A stretch of DNA of 64,000 nt from Dimorphilus gyrociliatus (lineage: Eukaryota; Annelida; Polychaeta; Dinophilidae). The stretch is taken from contig CAJFCJ010000002.1 in assembly GCA_904063045.1 (NCBI GenBank), forward strand, positions 4,273,891-4,337,890. Direction: 5' to 3'. Of this stretch, positions 24,367-36,488 are shown piece after piece (the first letter of the stretch is position 1; every line of letters begins with the position of its first letter). Under the pieces are notes generated by a model. That model saw only the letters and a program-made list of their open reading frames with translations. It ran no database searches and was not told the origin of the DNA. A program made the position numbers and the translations under genes.

Positions 24367-27223
24367 TCATTGCTGACTAGCGACTTCGTCCACACTTTGA
24401 CTATTCCCAGAAGAAGTTCCACTTCCGTTCTTGTTATTCACCCAGTTTGAACGTCTTTTACCGCCTATGAAAAACGAACTATATAATAATAAAAAAGTTT
24501 TTTTCTGACTCGTTTTAATATTAATGGAACAACAGACTGTAAAATTTCCTAATATCAGTTTCATATACCTACTTCAACGAAGAATTCTAGCTAACTATTA
24601 AAACGAGTTCTAAATCTATACTTTTAAAAACACAACATACCACCACAAGCATTTTTTTGTCTCCTCACAGGTGGACAAGAGGATGTCGGCGTCCTTATCG
24701 AAAACTGTTGCATTTGGTTTGTCGCTTGCTCAATACGATTTTGATATATATGATCCTGTGGGTGAGGAGGACATAAAACTATTGTATTTCCAGTATGATT
24801 TGGAGGAGGTTGAGGCTGCTGTTGAGGAGGTGGCGGAGGTGGTTGTGGCGGTGGGGGCGCCACCTGCATCTGAACAGTATAAGGCTGCTGCAGAACTTGC
24901 TGCTGGGGAACGACATAAGTTGGAGGGGGTGGGGGTGGTGCCAATGACGGAACTTGTTGAAAGCTTATCAAACTCCCGGCTGGAAGTGGGCTTCCAGTTC
25001 CTGGATGCCTATATAACGAACCGTCGGACATTAAAAAAGGACTTCCGGTTTGAGGATTTATTATCACGCTTCCGCTGGGGATTTGTTCAACTGATGTTGC
25101 TACCCAAACGGCGTATGGTCCCCCTCCGTCATACATGGACGTTAAATTAGATCCACTGGAATCTCTTGACATTACTAGTGATCTCGTTCTGTCTGTAGAG
25201 TACCCGGATGAGTCAGTTGAACTCCATTGAAGTGGAAATGGAGAAACATGCTGTTGCATATCAGGAATAGAAAGGTGCTGTCCAAATATTCTAGTTCTTG
25301 CCTGTAAATAATAACAAACGCGTTTTGAAAGTACTCGCTATGTCCGTAATTTAATTTTCTTCAAGTAAGGTTTTTCCTTTCAAACCAAAAAGAATAATTA
25401 TCTTAAATTATAACATTAGTTATGAGATAGATGCTATTGTTATGAAAACTTTTTATAGCCTTTTCTAGTAAAAATCCTTAATAATTCTGGATATTCTTGA
25501 TAAAAATAAACTTGATACTTCGGGCACATAATATGTTGGTATTCGAGTAAATAACTGTCTTTATCACATTTAGCACTCACAGACTATTTATTATTAAGAA
25601 AACAGTACGTACCTGATCATATTCCATTCTTCTTTCATCAACACTTTTTGATTTAGGTTGATTGCCTAATGGAACTTTCAGTGGAGCATCTTCAACACTC
25701 GCCGGACGTCTTCTTAACAACTGCCTCGGTTGACCATTAGCCATTCTTATTATTTGACTAAAGGTTAGCGGAGGTAATCTAGTATTTGGTGTCCTATTTA
25801 CAACAACGGCCTTTCCTGTATTATCAACATTGTGCTCTAAACCAAAGTAGGCGGCGACTCTGTGAACTAGCATCCTTTGATAACTAGACATTGGAGGAAA
25901 ACGTTTCAATGGCTCATTCGAATCTGTTACGAAAGTTATAAGTTCCATTTCCAACTTCAGGAGAAAAGTTCTATCTTTTGTGTTCCCCTTTGTCAATGTT
26001 TGGGTCAAAAATTGCTGAAGATCTACTCCCGAAGAATCAGTTGAAATTTCCAAACTTGATTCACGTGACAATCCCGAAGACGCGTCACTTGCAGAAGAAC
26101 CTGAAGCATCTTTAAGTAAACGACGATTAGGTTGAGGCGAAAGCGTCTTTGGAGATGGTAGTAAACTTCCAACATTATTGGGAGGTGGAGATGAACCGTC
26201 CAATGCTTGAGATCTTACCAGTACTTTCATCTAGGAATATAAGTTTGCTTGAGTAAAATGTTTGACCTAAGCTTAATATTTCTTGAGTTACTTATTTATA
26301 TCATCACCGAAATGATTGATTGAGTCAGAAGGCTGACCTTATTGATATTTAGGTACAGAATTGTTATTCAAGTAATTCCTTGACAGTTCCCTTGCTTAGA
26401 TTAGATTCTTATAATATCTCAAAGACATCGAAAAGTCTCGATGTAAGGTGCTGGGTGGATGAGGTAGTAGACGACTTGGACAATGAGCACATCTATCTTA
26501 TGAATGTATAACAAATTTTCAATATTCACAATAGAGCCTATTGAGCAGTGTCATTACGTTTTATTGCCAACTTTTATTTCACTTTCGAATAAATATCTAC
26601 GCCAAAAAGCTAAATTTTTCTAGGCTTACTCAAACTGTAATATAATTCTTCTCGGCTTATTCTTAGCTAACAAAATAAAAACTTCCCTGACCAAAATAGC
26701 TGATGATTCAGAATATGCGTATTACATTATATTATTTTAGTAATAAAGCAAAGTATGTACGGTTTACTAAATTCTTATACATTTAGCTTGGAGAAAAACG
26801 AGTTCAATAAGTGTTTTCGAAACTTCTGACACTAGCAAATGGAAGCCACATGTCGTAATAGAAATGGTAAAAACATAGTTCTTTATAGCTCTAACCGAAA
26901 ACTCATTCCTGTAACTCCTACAATTTATTTTTTTGGTTTGTTTACCAATCTAGATGTTCAGGTTTAGTAGACCATTTGCTAGTTTCTGTTGGTTGAAATA
27001 TCAAAGAGCGCAATAATTTGATCTATATAGCCTACATAGAACGCCAAATATTCTAAATCCTACATTTTTAAAAAATAAAATGTATCACTTTTAACTGATT
27101 GTTGTCTTCCTCTTCCCCATCGGGAGTTGTTGTATCAGGTTCATCTTGAGACGCGCCATCTATCGGTTGAACTTCGGCTTTTTGACGTTTCAGTGAGGCT
27201 TTTCGTTCCAGCAGTTCTGCCAT
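24367..27223 (-). CDS. R3H-domain RNA-binding protein (R3HDM / encore family)
   Basis: Four exons on the minus strand: 27223-27089, 26230-25613, 25301-24641, 24474-24367 corrected by phase to 24464-24367; 503 aa. The exon 1/2 joint gives KVLVRSQAL, matching the R3HDM N-terminal motif. An acidic/serine block with DSSGVDLQQFL leads into the R3H domain (about 132-196) with the R-x3-H signature RMLVH (164-168) and HRVAAYFGLEHNVD. A SUZ-like basic segment with SKSVDERR...ARTRIFGQ follows. A low-complexity C terminus carries SVIINPQTGSPF, the conserved INPQTG block of R3HDM1/2, then a long Pro/Gln run (about 24780-24960). Family members bind single-stranded RNA in the cytoplasm; Drosophila encore acts in germline mRNA control. 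An acceptor just upstream of the first ATG suggests an earlier exon, so the true N terminus may be longer. Confidence 0.85.
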
Positions 27224-27836
27224 CTCTTTATAATGTTCTTTACTGAAATTTTACGCATATTTTTCACGACCTCCACAAAATAATATACCTTTGCTAAGAG
27301 GAAAAAATTTCAATTGTCAAGAACTTACTTTTATTAGATCGTTCGCATATCTCTTTGGTCAATACCTAACATAGAAGTCTTGCTTTGGCAAAAAGTTGCT
27401 TAAAAATATCTAATTGAACACGAAAATTGAGAAAAACGAAAAAATCCAGGTCGATGGAATAGCCGGAAATGACATCACAGTATTCTATAGTATCTTATGT
27501 TCGAGTCTGTTGAGTTTTTAAATTTATCATTTAGTGTTCAAATAGACAATTATATTAATTATTAATACCCAAACAAAACAAATAGATCTTAATTTTTTCG
27601 AAATTATATTTTGCGCGAAATTTATACGAAAACGAGCATGAGGAAAAATTAATCGGTGCTCACATATTATCTGGTTTATCTCAATATTACAACTTTATCA
27701 TACTTCAAAACCAATATATATGAAATCCATCGCTGATATTAATTAATATTATATCTAACGTATATTGTTACAATCTTCAAGCGTTAAAGCCAAGTACAAA
27801 TTGGTTCTAATTTCGCGCCAGTCTTTATATCCGAAT
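27224..27836. promoter_or_regulatory. Shared head-to-head promoter region R3HDM/ALS2
   Basis: About 610 bp separate the two divergent start codons. An acceptor-like CATATTTTTCACG...AATTTCAG on the minus strand at about 27243-27250 suggests part of it is a leader intron of R3HDM. No TATA or CCAAT element was identified with confidence. Confidence 0.4.
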
Positions 27837-30800
27837 ATGTCAGTTTATACTTGGAAAGCGGATAATTTGACTGTAGAACCCCGTAAAGTACAATGGAACA
27901 ACAAAGAAAAAATAATTCAAGTCATAGCAGGACTGGATTACTTTGCATTGATAAGTGAAACCAGGAAATTACTGATGATGGGCTCAAATCGCTACGGTCA
28001 GCTGGGGAACAATACAAAACAGGACTCTAATGAACCAATAGAAATTATGAAGAATATTGATATTGTTAGTTGTAGTACCCGACATACAGCTGCTATTGAT
28101 TTTGAAGGTTCAGTTTGGTTTTGGGGAGATAATAGATGCAAGCAATGTGTTCCTGAAGAAATTGATTGTATTTTAAAGCCACAAAAATTACGGTTTTCTG
28201 CAAAAATTAGACACGTTTCCCTGGCGAGTAACTTTTCTGCTTGTGTTGATGAAAATGGAAATTTGTATATTTGGGGTAGTAAAAATCACATTGGTCTGAA
28301 ATTGGAGGCAAATATTGAATCTCCCTATCTAATAGATAAGTCATTTTTTGGTGGAAAAGATGTTTTAAAAGTTTCATGCGGAGAATTCCATACACTCGCT
28401 TTAGTAAGAACGGATATGGATAAATTAAGAAGTAACATCAGCTTCGAAAAAGTAACCAAATCTAAGAGTGCTCCTGAAGATGTTAGAAGTTCTTATGAGC
28501 ACGACTGCTCAACAGATAGGAAGAGGATGTTATCAGCTGGATCATTGGAGCTTCTTGAACAATTTACCGATTCTCAAGAGAAAGAGCCAGATTATTTTAC
28601 AAACAAAGTGAGTCAAATCTTATCAGTAGTTCCGCCAAGACCTCGTGAAGTGGCTTTAGGAATGATGAAATCGCTTAGAAATTCTTTTTCAACTACTCAA
28701 GCTCCTAGTCAACCCATTTTTGGTGTTCGAAAATGCTGCCCACTTCAAAAATCGAACAGTTGTGACTCTTTACCAAAACTGATTGACAAAGCTATACCAG
28801 AAGCTCCATCGTTAGAAACTAATGTCGTAGTTCACACCGAAGTATGGTGTTGGGGTAATGGAAATCACGGTCAACTGGGTCAAGGTGATCAAATTGATCG
28901 AAATAAACCTGTTCGTATTCGCTCTCTCATCAATAAATGCGTTATTGATATGAAGGCAGGAAATCAAACTTCCTTAGTGTTAACTGCAGATGGAACTGTT
29001 TACAAATTTGGCAATGATACGCTTGTTCCAACTCATATCAATCTACAAACACCAACTACTGGTATCTCTCTGACCGCTAACTGCTCTTTTTTTATAATGG
29101 ATGCTCCTAAGTTTGCAACTCATTTGTGGGTCTTAAAGAAAACTGGCCTAAATCAATCATCCAGCTTGGACGGTAAAGGAAGAATACGTCAAATGGCGAG
29201 TTGTCCTTTTGAAGGAAGAACAGCGGCTGTCATTATAGAGGAAGATGAGCATAAAGGAATATATGAGCTTGCAGTAACCGAAAGACATTTTCTAACATCC
29301 CTTGTAGCTGTTAGGACTCACCTTATTACTCCAATTATTAATAGCGAAGCTTATGGAGCTTTTAAAGGTAATTATAAATTAAATAAATCCATCTTTCTAA
29401 GGAGTTATTTATCTTCGAATTAAGTTTAGTAAATTGACATGTAAAAAATAAAATTTTTTAGAACAACCTCATGACGGACAAGCCTTCGAGCGTCTCTTAG
29501 CAGCTTATAATGAAACAATCGATCGTGTGAGAACGCTATGTGTTGAATTATCTGAAATTTGCTCACTTTTGCGACCAATAGAACATTTAAGTTTAACAAC
29601 AGAACATTCCAAAACGTTTGAAGAATATGGTATTCTTTACGACAACTGTTTATCACTAGGCAGTGTCCATTCTTTATCAAATGTATGTAGAAAAACGATA
29701 GATGAGGCTACAATCAAAGTTAAAGACATTTTAAAAAGAACAATAGGGCCAACAAATGTTCTAATTTATGCTCTCACATTACCGCTGCGGAGAAGTGGTG
29801 AATACGGTCGCCTCTGCTCAAAGATAGCTTCCAATTTTGCTCCAAATTCCTCCAGACATGTCTTCTTTGCTCAAATTGCCGAGATATGGGCTAATTTAAA
29901 AAGATCAACATCAGAGAGACATAACATAGCGGAAATGACTCGAAAATTTTGGGCTTCGTCCAAAATATCTGAGTCACTCCGATGCCCGGATAGAAGAGTT
30001 TTAAAAGAAGGTGACAAAAATGAATTAGTATCACAAAACGCTGGAAGATTTTTCTCAAGATCTTTCATTTTATTTAACGATATCCTCGTTGATGCCGGTT
30101 ATGGAAATTTAAAGAAATATAATCTATTGACAATTTGGCTCGAAGAGGACCTCGATGAACAAAAGAACATTGTACTTGTAACACCTGAGGAAAGAATTGT
30201 GCTATGTGCCAGTCGATTAGAAGTGAGAAATAGCTGGATGAAAATTCTGCAGCAGTCAATTATCAAAGCACTAGGTTGCGAGGGTAGGAACATCCCTGTT
30301 GTCAGAAATGCAACATATGATTTTGACAAGAAAAAAAAAGGATTGTATAAGGGTGCTACATACACCGGTAATTGGATACAAGGTAAAATGCACGGAACAG
30401 GAAGTATGATATGGTCCGACGGGCGCGTATTAAGTGGATTTTGGTCGAACTCTCTTCCTCATGGCTTTTGCGAGGAAAGAGTTCCCGATTCTACAGGCAA
30501 CTTAATGCACTATAAAGGTACTTCTATCAACATCTATTTAAAAAATAAGTTCTTTTAATGTATTCTGTTTTCCTAAAGGTCATTTTAGAATGGGTCAACG
30601 TCATGGTTCTGCTGAAATTGTTTATCCTGATGGTTCTGTGTACGAGGGTCGTATAAGAGAAGGACAAAGACAGGGACATGGACAGTTAAAACAAAATTTC
30701 TCTGTTTTCATAGGCGATTTTCTCCAAGACAAAAAAGACGGATATGGCGTTTTGGACTCTGGTAATGAAAGATATTTGGGAGAATGGAAGAACGATCTTC

Positions 30801-32285
30801 GGCATGGTCGGGGAATGACCTTAACTCTTGATGGCAGGTGCATTTGTGGTACCTGGAAGGAGGATCGATTAAATGGTGATTGTGTAATTTTATACGAAAA
30901 TGAGAGTCAATATGTCGGACAAGTAAATCCTGCCGTTGAACCGAATGGTCAAGGTATCTTTGAACTCGATTCAGGTTATTTGTTATTTGCAAAAGAAAGT
31001 GCAGCAAATTTAGTAATGGCATTTCATTTTAAATTTAGGTTACACCCTTGATGGGACTTTCGGCTCAGGCTCTGAGGGATTGGAGGTTCACGGTGTATTA
31101 ACTTTTGACCCTACAAAAAAGAAAATTACAGATGTTCGAGATAGAATAAAATCCCCCCCAATTCATATATCAGCGAAGCAAAAGTGGAATTCTATTTGGA
31201 GAGAATTAGAAGAGACTTTCGCCCTAGATGATGACCTCGAACCAATTCCTGAGTTGTCACCTGAAGAACTTTCTGCACATGCATGGAGATGCGTAGAAAG
31301 ATGTGCAGAAGCTGCTCCCCATCATCAAAAGATTCTCTCCCGTAATCCTTTGAAAAATTCCATATCTACCTTAACGACTGAAGATATTGACGTTCTCTCA
31401 GATTATCTCAATGCCGTTATTGATACAACGTGGCACCCATTAGGTATTGCTATGAGACGTCTTGTATCGGCTTTTCGTCTTTCCTATACAGGTATAGGAT
31501 GTCATCCAGCAATAATGTTGCATGTTGCTTTGAGCGAGGTAGCTGATTATTCAAAGCGCTTCGTTCGCTTAATTCTGCCACTTTTCCCTCAACTTCCATC
31601 GACTCTACCAGATGAACCAGGAATGATAGACGAAGATACTATTATTACCGCTGATAACTTGGTGCATCCCTTACTAGTTCCAAGAATTTATACATCTCTG
31701 TTTGCATTGCACGCCTTGGTAACTATCTATCATTAACACTTATTTGTCTTGTAAGCTTGATGAAGCACTTTACAAAACAAAATTCTTTCCTAATTAATCT
31801 ATTTTTAGTAGCCATTATGAGAGGAAATGACCTTTTAACGATGTTTGTTTTTCAAGGTTGTTGGCTCTGACGAAGATGATTCTAGATATTGGAAGAAAGT
31901 TATTACTTGCTCTCGACTGCAGCATAAGCAACTTTCAGCTGCCTTAGGCGTAGCTGAACGCCTGCAAATTGTAACCTGCGAAACGGCTGCCGATTGCCTG
32001 CAAAGATTACCCACCGCTTTTTCAATTTATACAAAATTTGACGTACTGCAAAGGACATTTCAATTACTAACTGATGAAGTAAGATCGGCTTCGGCAGACA
32101 GTACACCAATGGATGATTTACTTCCTCTTGTTGAAATGACTGTTGTAAAAGCTAAGATAAGACATTTAGGTGCTGAAATTTTGTTTATGGAGAGACTTAT
32201 GGAAGACCATATCATGCATGGTGAAAAGGGTATCCTACTCACAACTTTAAGCGCTTCTTATTTACAGCTGCAAAATGAAATTTGA
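27837..32285 (+). CDS. Alsin, Rab5/Rac guanine nucleotide exchange factor
   Basis: Five exons: 27837-29367, 29462-30517, 30579-30974, 31039-31718, 31857-32285; 1363 aa (human ALS2 is 1657). Domain order is that of alsin. An RCC1-like propeller (about 1-440) has SNRYGQLGNNT and WCWGNGNHGQLGQGD. A DH-like region (about 512-690) and a PH domain (about 690-790) follow. MORN repeats (about 805-960) include YTGNWIQGKMHGTGSMIWSD and YEGRIREGQRQGHG. The C-terminal VPS9 region includes YTGIGCHPAIMLHVALSEV and ends in LLTTLSASYLQLQ. Alsin activates Rab5 through VPS9 and acts on endosome dynamics. Introns are 61-138 bp, and the two inside the MORN part are 61 and 64 bp. The start is ATG 27837, giving MSVYTWKADN; the longer open frame upstream has no ATG. 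Poly(A) signal AATAAA is at 32415-32420. Confidence 0.93.
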
Positions 32286-32798
32286 TATTGTTTATTTATT
32301 GCGAAACTTCAATGGAACAAATTCTATAGTTTATCTTTTTAGAATTAAATCAAGCTCACAGAGAAAAGCCATTGGCAGTTTTTTCTGCACAATTACTATT
32401 TACCACAAATTGTAAATAAAACGATTTGATGTCCCTAAGAACCTCTAAAGAATTTTGAGTTCTATTTTACGTGTTCAATAAACCTATTGAATAATCTAAA
32501 CAATTAAAATTATCGGTGTCTTGTATATTTTCCGCACAATTTATCAAACAACTATAAAGTGTACCAAATCTTTTTTATTACTTTTAACAAACACATCTTC
32601 TCAAGTTGTTTATCAAGGATAAGTCTGCATTTATTCACAGTGCATTATAAATTACAAATAACTTATACATTTTTACAGTCTATCGCAGCTTCGATCAAAT
32701 AATATACTCCGTCCTATAAATTAAAGTAGCACGAGTGCTATTTAGTACTCCTTTGCCATAAATAATTAAAAAAGAAAATATTTAAAATGTTAATTAAA
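32286..32798. other. Tail-to-tail 3' regions of ALS2 and PDK
   Basis: Contains AATAAA at 32415-32420 in the context TGTAAATAAAACGA, identical to that after the zinc-finger gene, and a second AATAAA near 32477. PDK's 3' end comes from the other strand. Confidence 0.55.
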
Positions 32799-35030
32799 TC
32801 AGGATTTTCTTCTAAGTGTTCTTTTACGGCTGTTCGACAGAGTAGAAAAATTTCGGCTATGTAGTCCACTACTATGAATTGGATCAGACCAGTCACTAAC
32901 ACTTTGTGAAGTATGGTACTTCGCACTAGAGGTTTTATTATAAACTGGTAAAAGCTCACTAGCATCATCAGGAAAAACTTTTATGTTCACGTAGGCATCT
33001 GTGCCATAACCCTCAACAGATGACAAATGTAAATCCCCCAAGAAATACTTAGCATACAATCTGGATAATGGTAAACCATATCCATAACCAGCAAGAGGTG
33101 TCGATGATGCAGCGGCTGGACTTGGAGGTCGGGGAGCAGTTGAATACATATAGTTAAATAGCAAAGGTAATTGAGATCTACTAATTCCACCGCCTTCATC
33201 ATGAATTTTAATAGTTAAATCTTCATTTCCTTTGCAGATCATAACTTTAATATCTGGTAGACTGTCTTTTTGACCATGAGTTTCAACGACCGCTCTTAAA
33301 GCATTTTTAAACAGTTCAAAGAGAATATGATAGAGATGTGAAGGAACATATGTTACAGTCAGTGATCCCTCTTTGTTACCAGACGGGTCAACACTCTCAA
33401 ATACACAATCTGGAGAATTTAGGTAGTATTGTTCACACAAAAATTTAGCATTCTCATATGCATCTTGAGCAACATCTTGAACACGACAAGCTGGGTCTAT
33501 TGCTCCTATATGCTTAGAGGACTGATGCCGTTCCGGATCAAAGAGCAAAGTATGCTGATTGATTAGCATTCTGATAGAAATACGGCTCATATAGAATCTA
33601 TCAAGAAAGTATTGCACTTGTTTCTCCAAAAGACCAGTTGCGTAATTCTCATCTTCTTTCATTTCAATTACTCCTTGAGCCATAGTCTCTACTACTGACT
33701 GGTGACGATTCCTAATTTTCACCAAAGATTCAGTGAAATATTCTAAAATCGAACTGTCCTTCGGGTCAGACTTCTCATATCGTAATATTTCCTAAGAGTA
33801 AAAAAATTTCCCTTTATGAAGATTCAAAAATCATTTCCACTTTTATAAACAAAACAACAATAAACAAATAACGATTCATAATATATATATATATACTAAT
33901 ATATATACTTTATATATATATATATAGATATAGAAACAAGTGAACTGTTGTAAATTTTTATCAGTCAACACGTCGTGATGAGAATAATACAAAATCTTAT
34001 CTAAGTTCTATGTTTAGATATTTCATCATGTATTTCGTATTTCGGTTTAAAATAACAAATCCAAGGAGGGAGGCTATACTACTTAATTATTAAGAGAAAG
34101 ATGCAACTTACTTGAAAACTCTGTTCATACCATCCTTCCACTATTTGAACTGAGGGAGTTAAAAGCAACTGATCTGGTAGTAAGTTTATTTCCTTCATAA
34201 TATTAGCCAATCTCACTGGTAGTTCTTTCCTTAAAAAGAAGAAAGATGTTTTCTCACATCCGCTGTTGATCCCTGCATAATAATAGAAGGACTGTTTACT
34301 TCATTCAAAAAATAAGAGTTACAGAAATATAATACCAAAATCGATTAATCTTTTTAATGATAAACAGCTTGGATTGTAAACGGAATATTCGTTTAACTTC
34401 AAAGAATCAATCGAGAAGTTTTTACATGCGTCTCTAAGGAATTTAGATAAACGCATTTTGAATTTCAGGTGATAACTGACTATGACAGTAAATAAATAAA
34501 TAGAGATATAATTCTATGTTTGGACTTTGGCCTTGCATAATTGACCTCATCAAAACAGTTATAAACACTGTTTGATAACAATAGCTAAATTCCAACGCAT
34601 GCGCATAGAGCATCTTAGAAAAAAAATTTCCTTTACCGAAATCAAGAAATTGTCTGATCGTAAGCACAGTAGGATGATAGCGGGAGAAAGCTTCTATTGT
34701 GTCCGATAATTTTCGGAGAAGCGTTTGACTTTGCCGCATTTTTCAGGGAAATACAAATTTGGTGTATAAACTGTCTTTCATTCGACCTTCGCCTTTTAGA
34801 ATATATTCACAAGAGCACGATGCTGATTGGTCGAGAGCGGATGAGCCCCAATCTTAATATGTGTATACAATGGAAAAATACCAAATGATACGTCATAACT
34901 TACCAAAATTGATGAATCTTTCTAAAGATAGAGGAGACGGGTGAAATATAGCATAACGATCAACTAACTCATTAATTACGTTAGCTCCAACAGGCTTTGC
35001 CTTGGAACATAAACTGAGAAATAGTCTCAT
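32799..35030 (-). CDS. Mitochondrial pyruvate dehydrogenase kinase (isoform A, distal first exon)
   Basis: Exons on the minus strand: 35030-34904 (first exon A), 34272-34112, 33791-32799; 426 aa, the usual PDK size. It phosphorylates and inactivates the E1 subunit of the pyruvate dehydrogenase complex in the mitochondrial matrix. Seen: the PDK block [51 protein letters not shown], and GHKL ATP-fold motifs. These are the N-box ELFKNALRA, the G1 box DEGGGIS, and [20 protein letters not shown], with PRPP between the last two. Exon A encodes the canonical-looking N terminus ending [15 protein letters not shown] after a short basic, hydrophobic start fitting a mitochondrial presequence. Two further first exons (34739-34637 and 34456-34336) can replace it. 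An unusually short serine-rich C-terminal tail ends in RKRTLRRKS. Confidence 0.93.
34336..34456 (-). CDS. PDK alternative first coding exon C
   Basis: Encodes 40 residues plus one base (phase 1): ATG at 34456, donor G|GTATTA at 34335. Starts [14 protein letters not shown] and ends [15 protein letters not shown]. It lies 63 bp from the common second exon, a typical micro-intron distance here. Predicted isoform is 424 aa. Confidence 0.8.
34637..34739 (-). CDS. PDK alternative first coding exon B
   Basis: Encodes 34 residues plus one base (phase 1): ATG at 34739, donor G|GTAAAG at 34636. Starts [11 protein letters not shown] and ends [15 protein letters not shown], homologous to exon A's end. 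Joined to 34272 it gives [12 protein letters not shown], an uninterrupted PDK of 418 aa. The frame stays open past the donor to 34443, but that part has no PDK similarity. Confidence 0.8.
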
Positions 35031-35465
35031 GTCTAAATTAGCTTTTAAAGTTTCAATGTCTTCTTAAAAGTTAGCTGTAGTTTGATAATTCCACGATGTC
35101 AGATATAGCTGAACACTCTTTTAACGGCTCGAAAAAAGCACACAAAAAGATAGGAAAATTTCCTTCTCTTAAAGCGAGTGGCTCTTATATAAGCTATAGC
35201 TAGAAATCTGCTAATGCATATGCATAATCACAAAAATTCATGAGGTATATTTGTGTTTTGTATTCCTACCATGATTTGAATAGCTCGTTTTGCGGTGGAA
35301 CTATGAACCAGCCCCCTGAATAGTAGAGGTTTCTCCGTGTAAAATTTTCAAAATGGCGAAACTTTATAATTACTTTGCGGACATCATGCGCTGTATGATT
35401 CAGTTGGTATCTTCATCACGCATGTGACTACGTCGATTTCTTCAACCAGATACACGCGTGGAACA
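35031..35465. promoter_or_regulatory. Head-to-head promoter region PDK/CDV3
   Basis: 435 bp between divergent start codons. Holds a TATATAA-type element inside the palindrome CTTATATAAG (about 35187-35196) and an octamer-like ATGCATATGCATAAT (about 35213-35227). An upstream open frame ATG 35353 to TGA 35426 (24 codons) would lie in the CDV3 leader. Confidence 0.45.
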
Positions 35466-36488
35466 ATGTCCTCGGACGAGGAACTTCAAGATTTTTTCGC
35501 TAAAAAAGATAAAACTAAGATCAAAAAAAAGGCAAAGACAAAAACTGGAAAAGAATCTGTTGATAGTCCAGTTGACAACAGCGGTAAATCCAAAGTGAAA
35601 AAAGCCAAGAAAAAAGAAAAAGAAAAGGCTCCGGAAACGGAAAGTAAATCTGAAAAAAAGGACGATGAAGAAGAATGGATCGATTTTGAAACTCCAGCTG
35701 AAGTTGATTTGAGCGGATTACGAATAAATACCCAGCTAACGTAAGAACAGAAAAATTTCAGAATCGTCTTAATCGGAATACCGAATATTCCCCAAATTTC
35801 ATCACCATACTTCACAATTTATATTTTCCCAATTACTTCGCATACTCATGTTGAATTTAAATTTATATCATTATGTTCTTCAATTCGAAAATAACAAAAA
35901 AATATCGTATCCATTCTTCATACCGTATGGTCTTCTGTTTTAATTTAGGCAACAAGTAGAAGAAGAAAGTAAAGATATTGAAACTGAAGAGGAAAGAGCG
36001 GAAAAGGATAAGGAAGAAGGTCCTTGGAAGCCTGTAACACAGACAGCTAAACCCCCCACGCCTGAACCTGTTGTACCCGAGGGTAATTTTATTCATTATA
36101 TCGGTTGTCTGATACACAATTTAATTTGATATTAAATTAGTTGATTTTTAGGTATAGTTTACACTGCATTTTGCTAAAGATTTTGTTACATCCCTTAGTT
36201 GAGCCCACTCCAAAACAAGAGGAGACTGAGCAAAAGTACGTTCCACCGCAAAAGCGTTCAACCTCTGACAATAGACCATTAGCACCAGTGGTTCTTGGAA
36301 AATGGAAAAAATCGGCTCCTAATATAAAGTCAGAGGAAGATTTTCCAACTCTTGGAGCCATCGTTCCATCAGACATTTCAGGAGGAAATTTTGAAAATGT
36401 ACAACGAGGTGGTCGATATATGGACACAAGTAAATCGACTGTACCGACTCTGGAAGTAGGTAATAAATACGGCGCCTTAGCTGATTAA
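35466..36488 (+). CDS. CDV3 homolog
   Basis: Three exons: 35466-35740, 35949-36082, 36199-36488; 232 aa, near the vertebrate CDV3 length. CDV3 is a poorly understood, mostly disordered protein first described as carnitine-deficiency/proliferation associated. Seen: N-terminal LQDFFAKKDK (family pattern NFFAKRDKKK), a Lys-rich region, the acidic DDEEEWIDFE then VDLSGLRI (family VDYSGLRV), EGPWKPV, KYVPPQKR, a short motif with EEDFPTLGA (family IYSDTQFPSL), and a C-terminal KYGALAD (family QYAVLE). The ATG is the first that begins the conserved N-terminal motif. Introns are 208 and 116 bp. AATAAA signals lie at about 36535 and 36562. Confidence 0.88.

Noticed and set aside
24671-25150. Plus-strand 159-aa open frame
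   Set aside because: It is antisense to the Pro/Gln-rich exon of R3HDM; its low complexity mirrors the CCN-rich codons of that exon.
26460-26482. Plus-strand TGAGGTAGTAG looks like the 5' end of a let-7 miRNA
   Set aside because: No complementary arm lies within 80 nt on either side, so no pre-miRNA hairpin forms; bases after position 11 do not match let-7.
33603-33614. TATTGCACTTGT, matching miR-92 in its first part
   Set aside because: Inside the conserved PDK coding exon (codes QVQYFL on the other strand) and without a hairpin partner.
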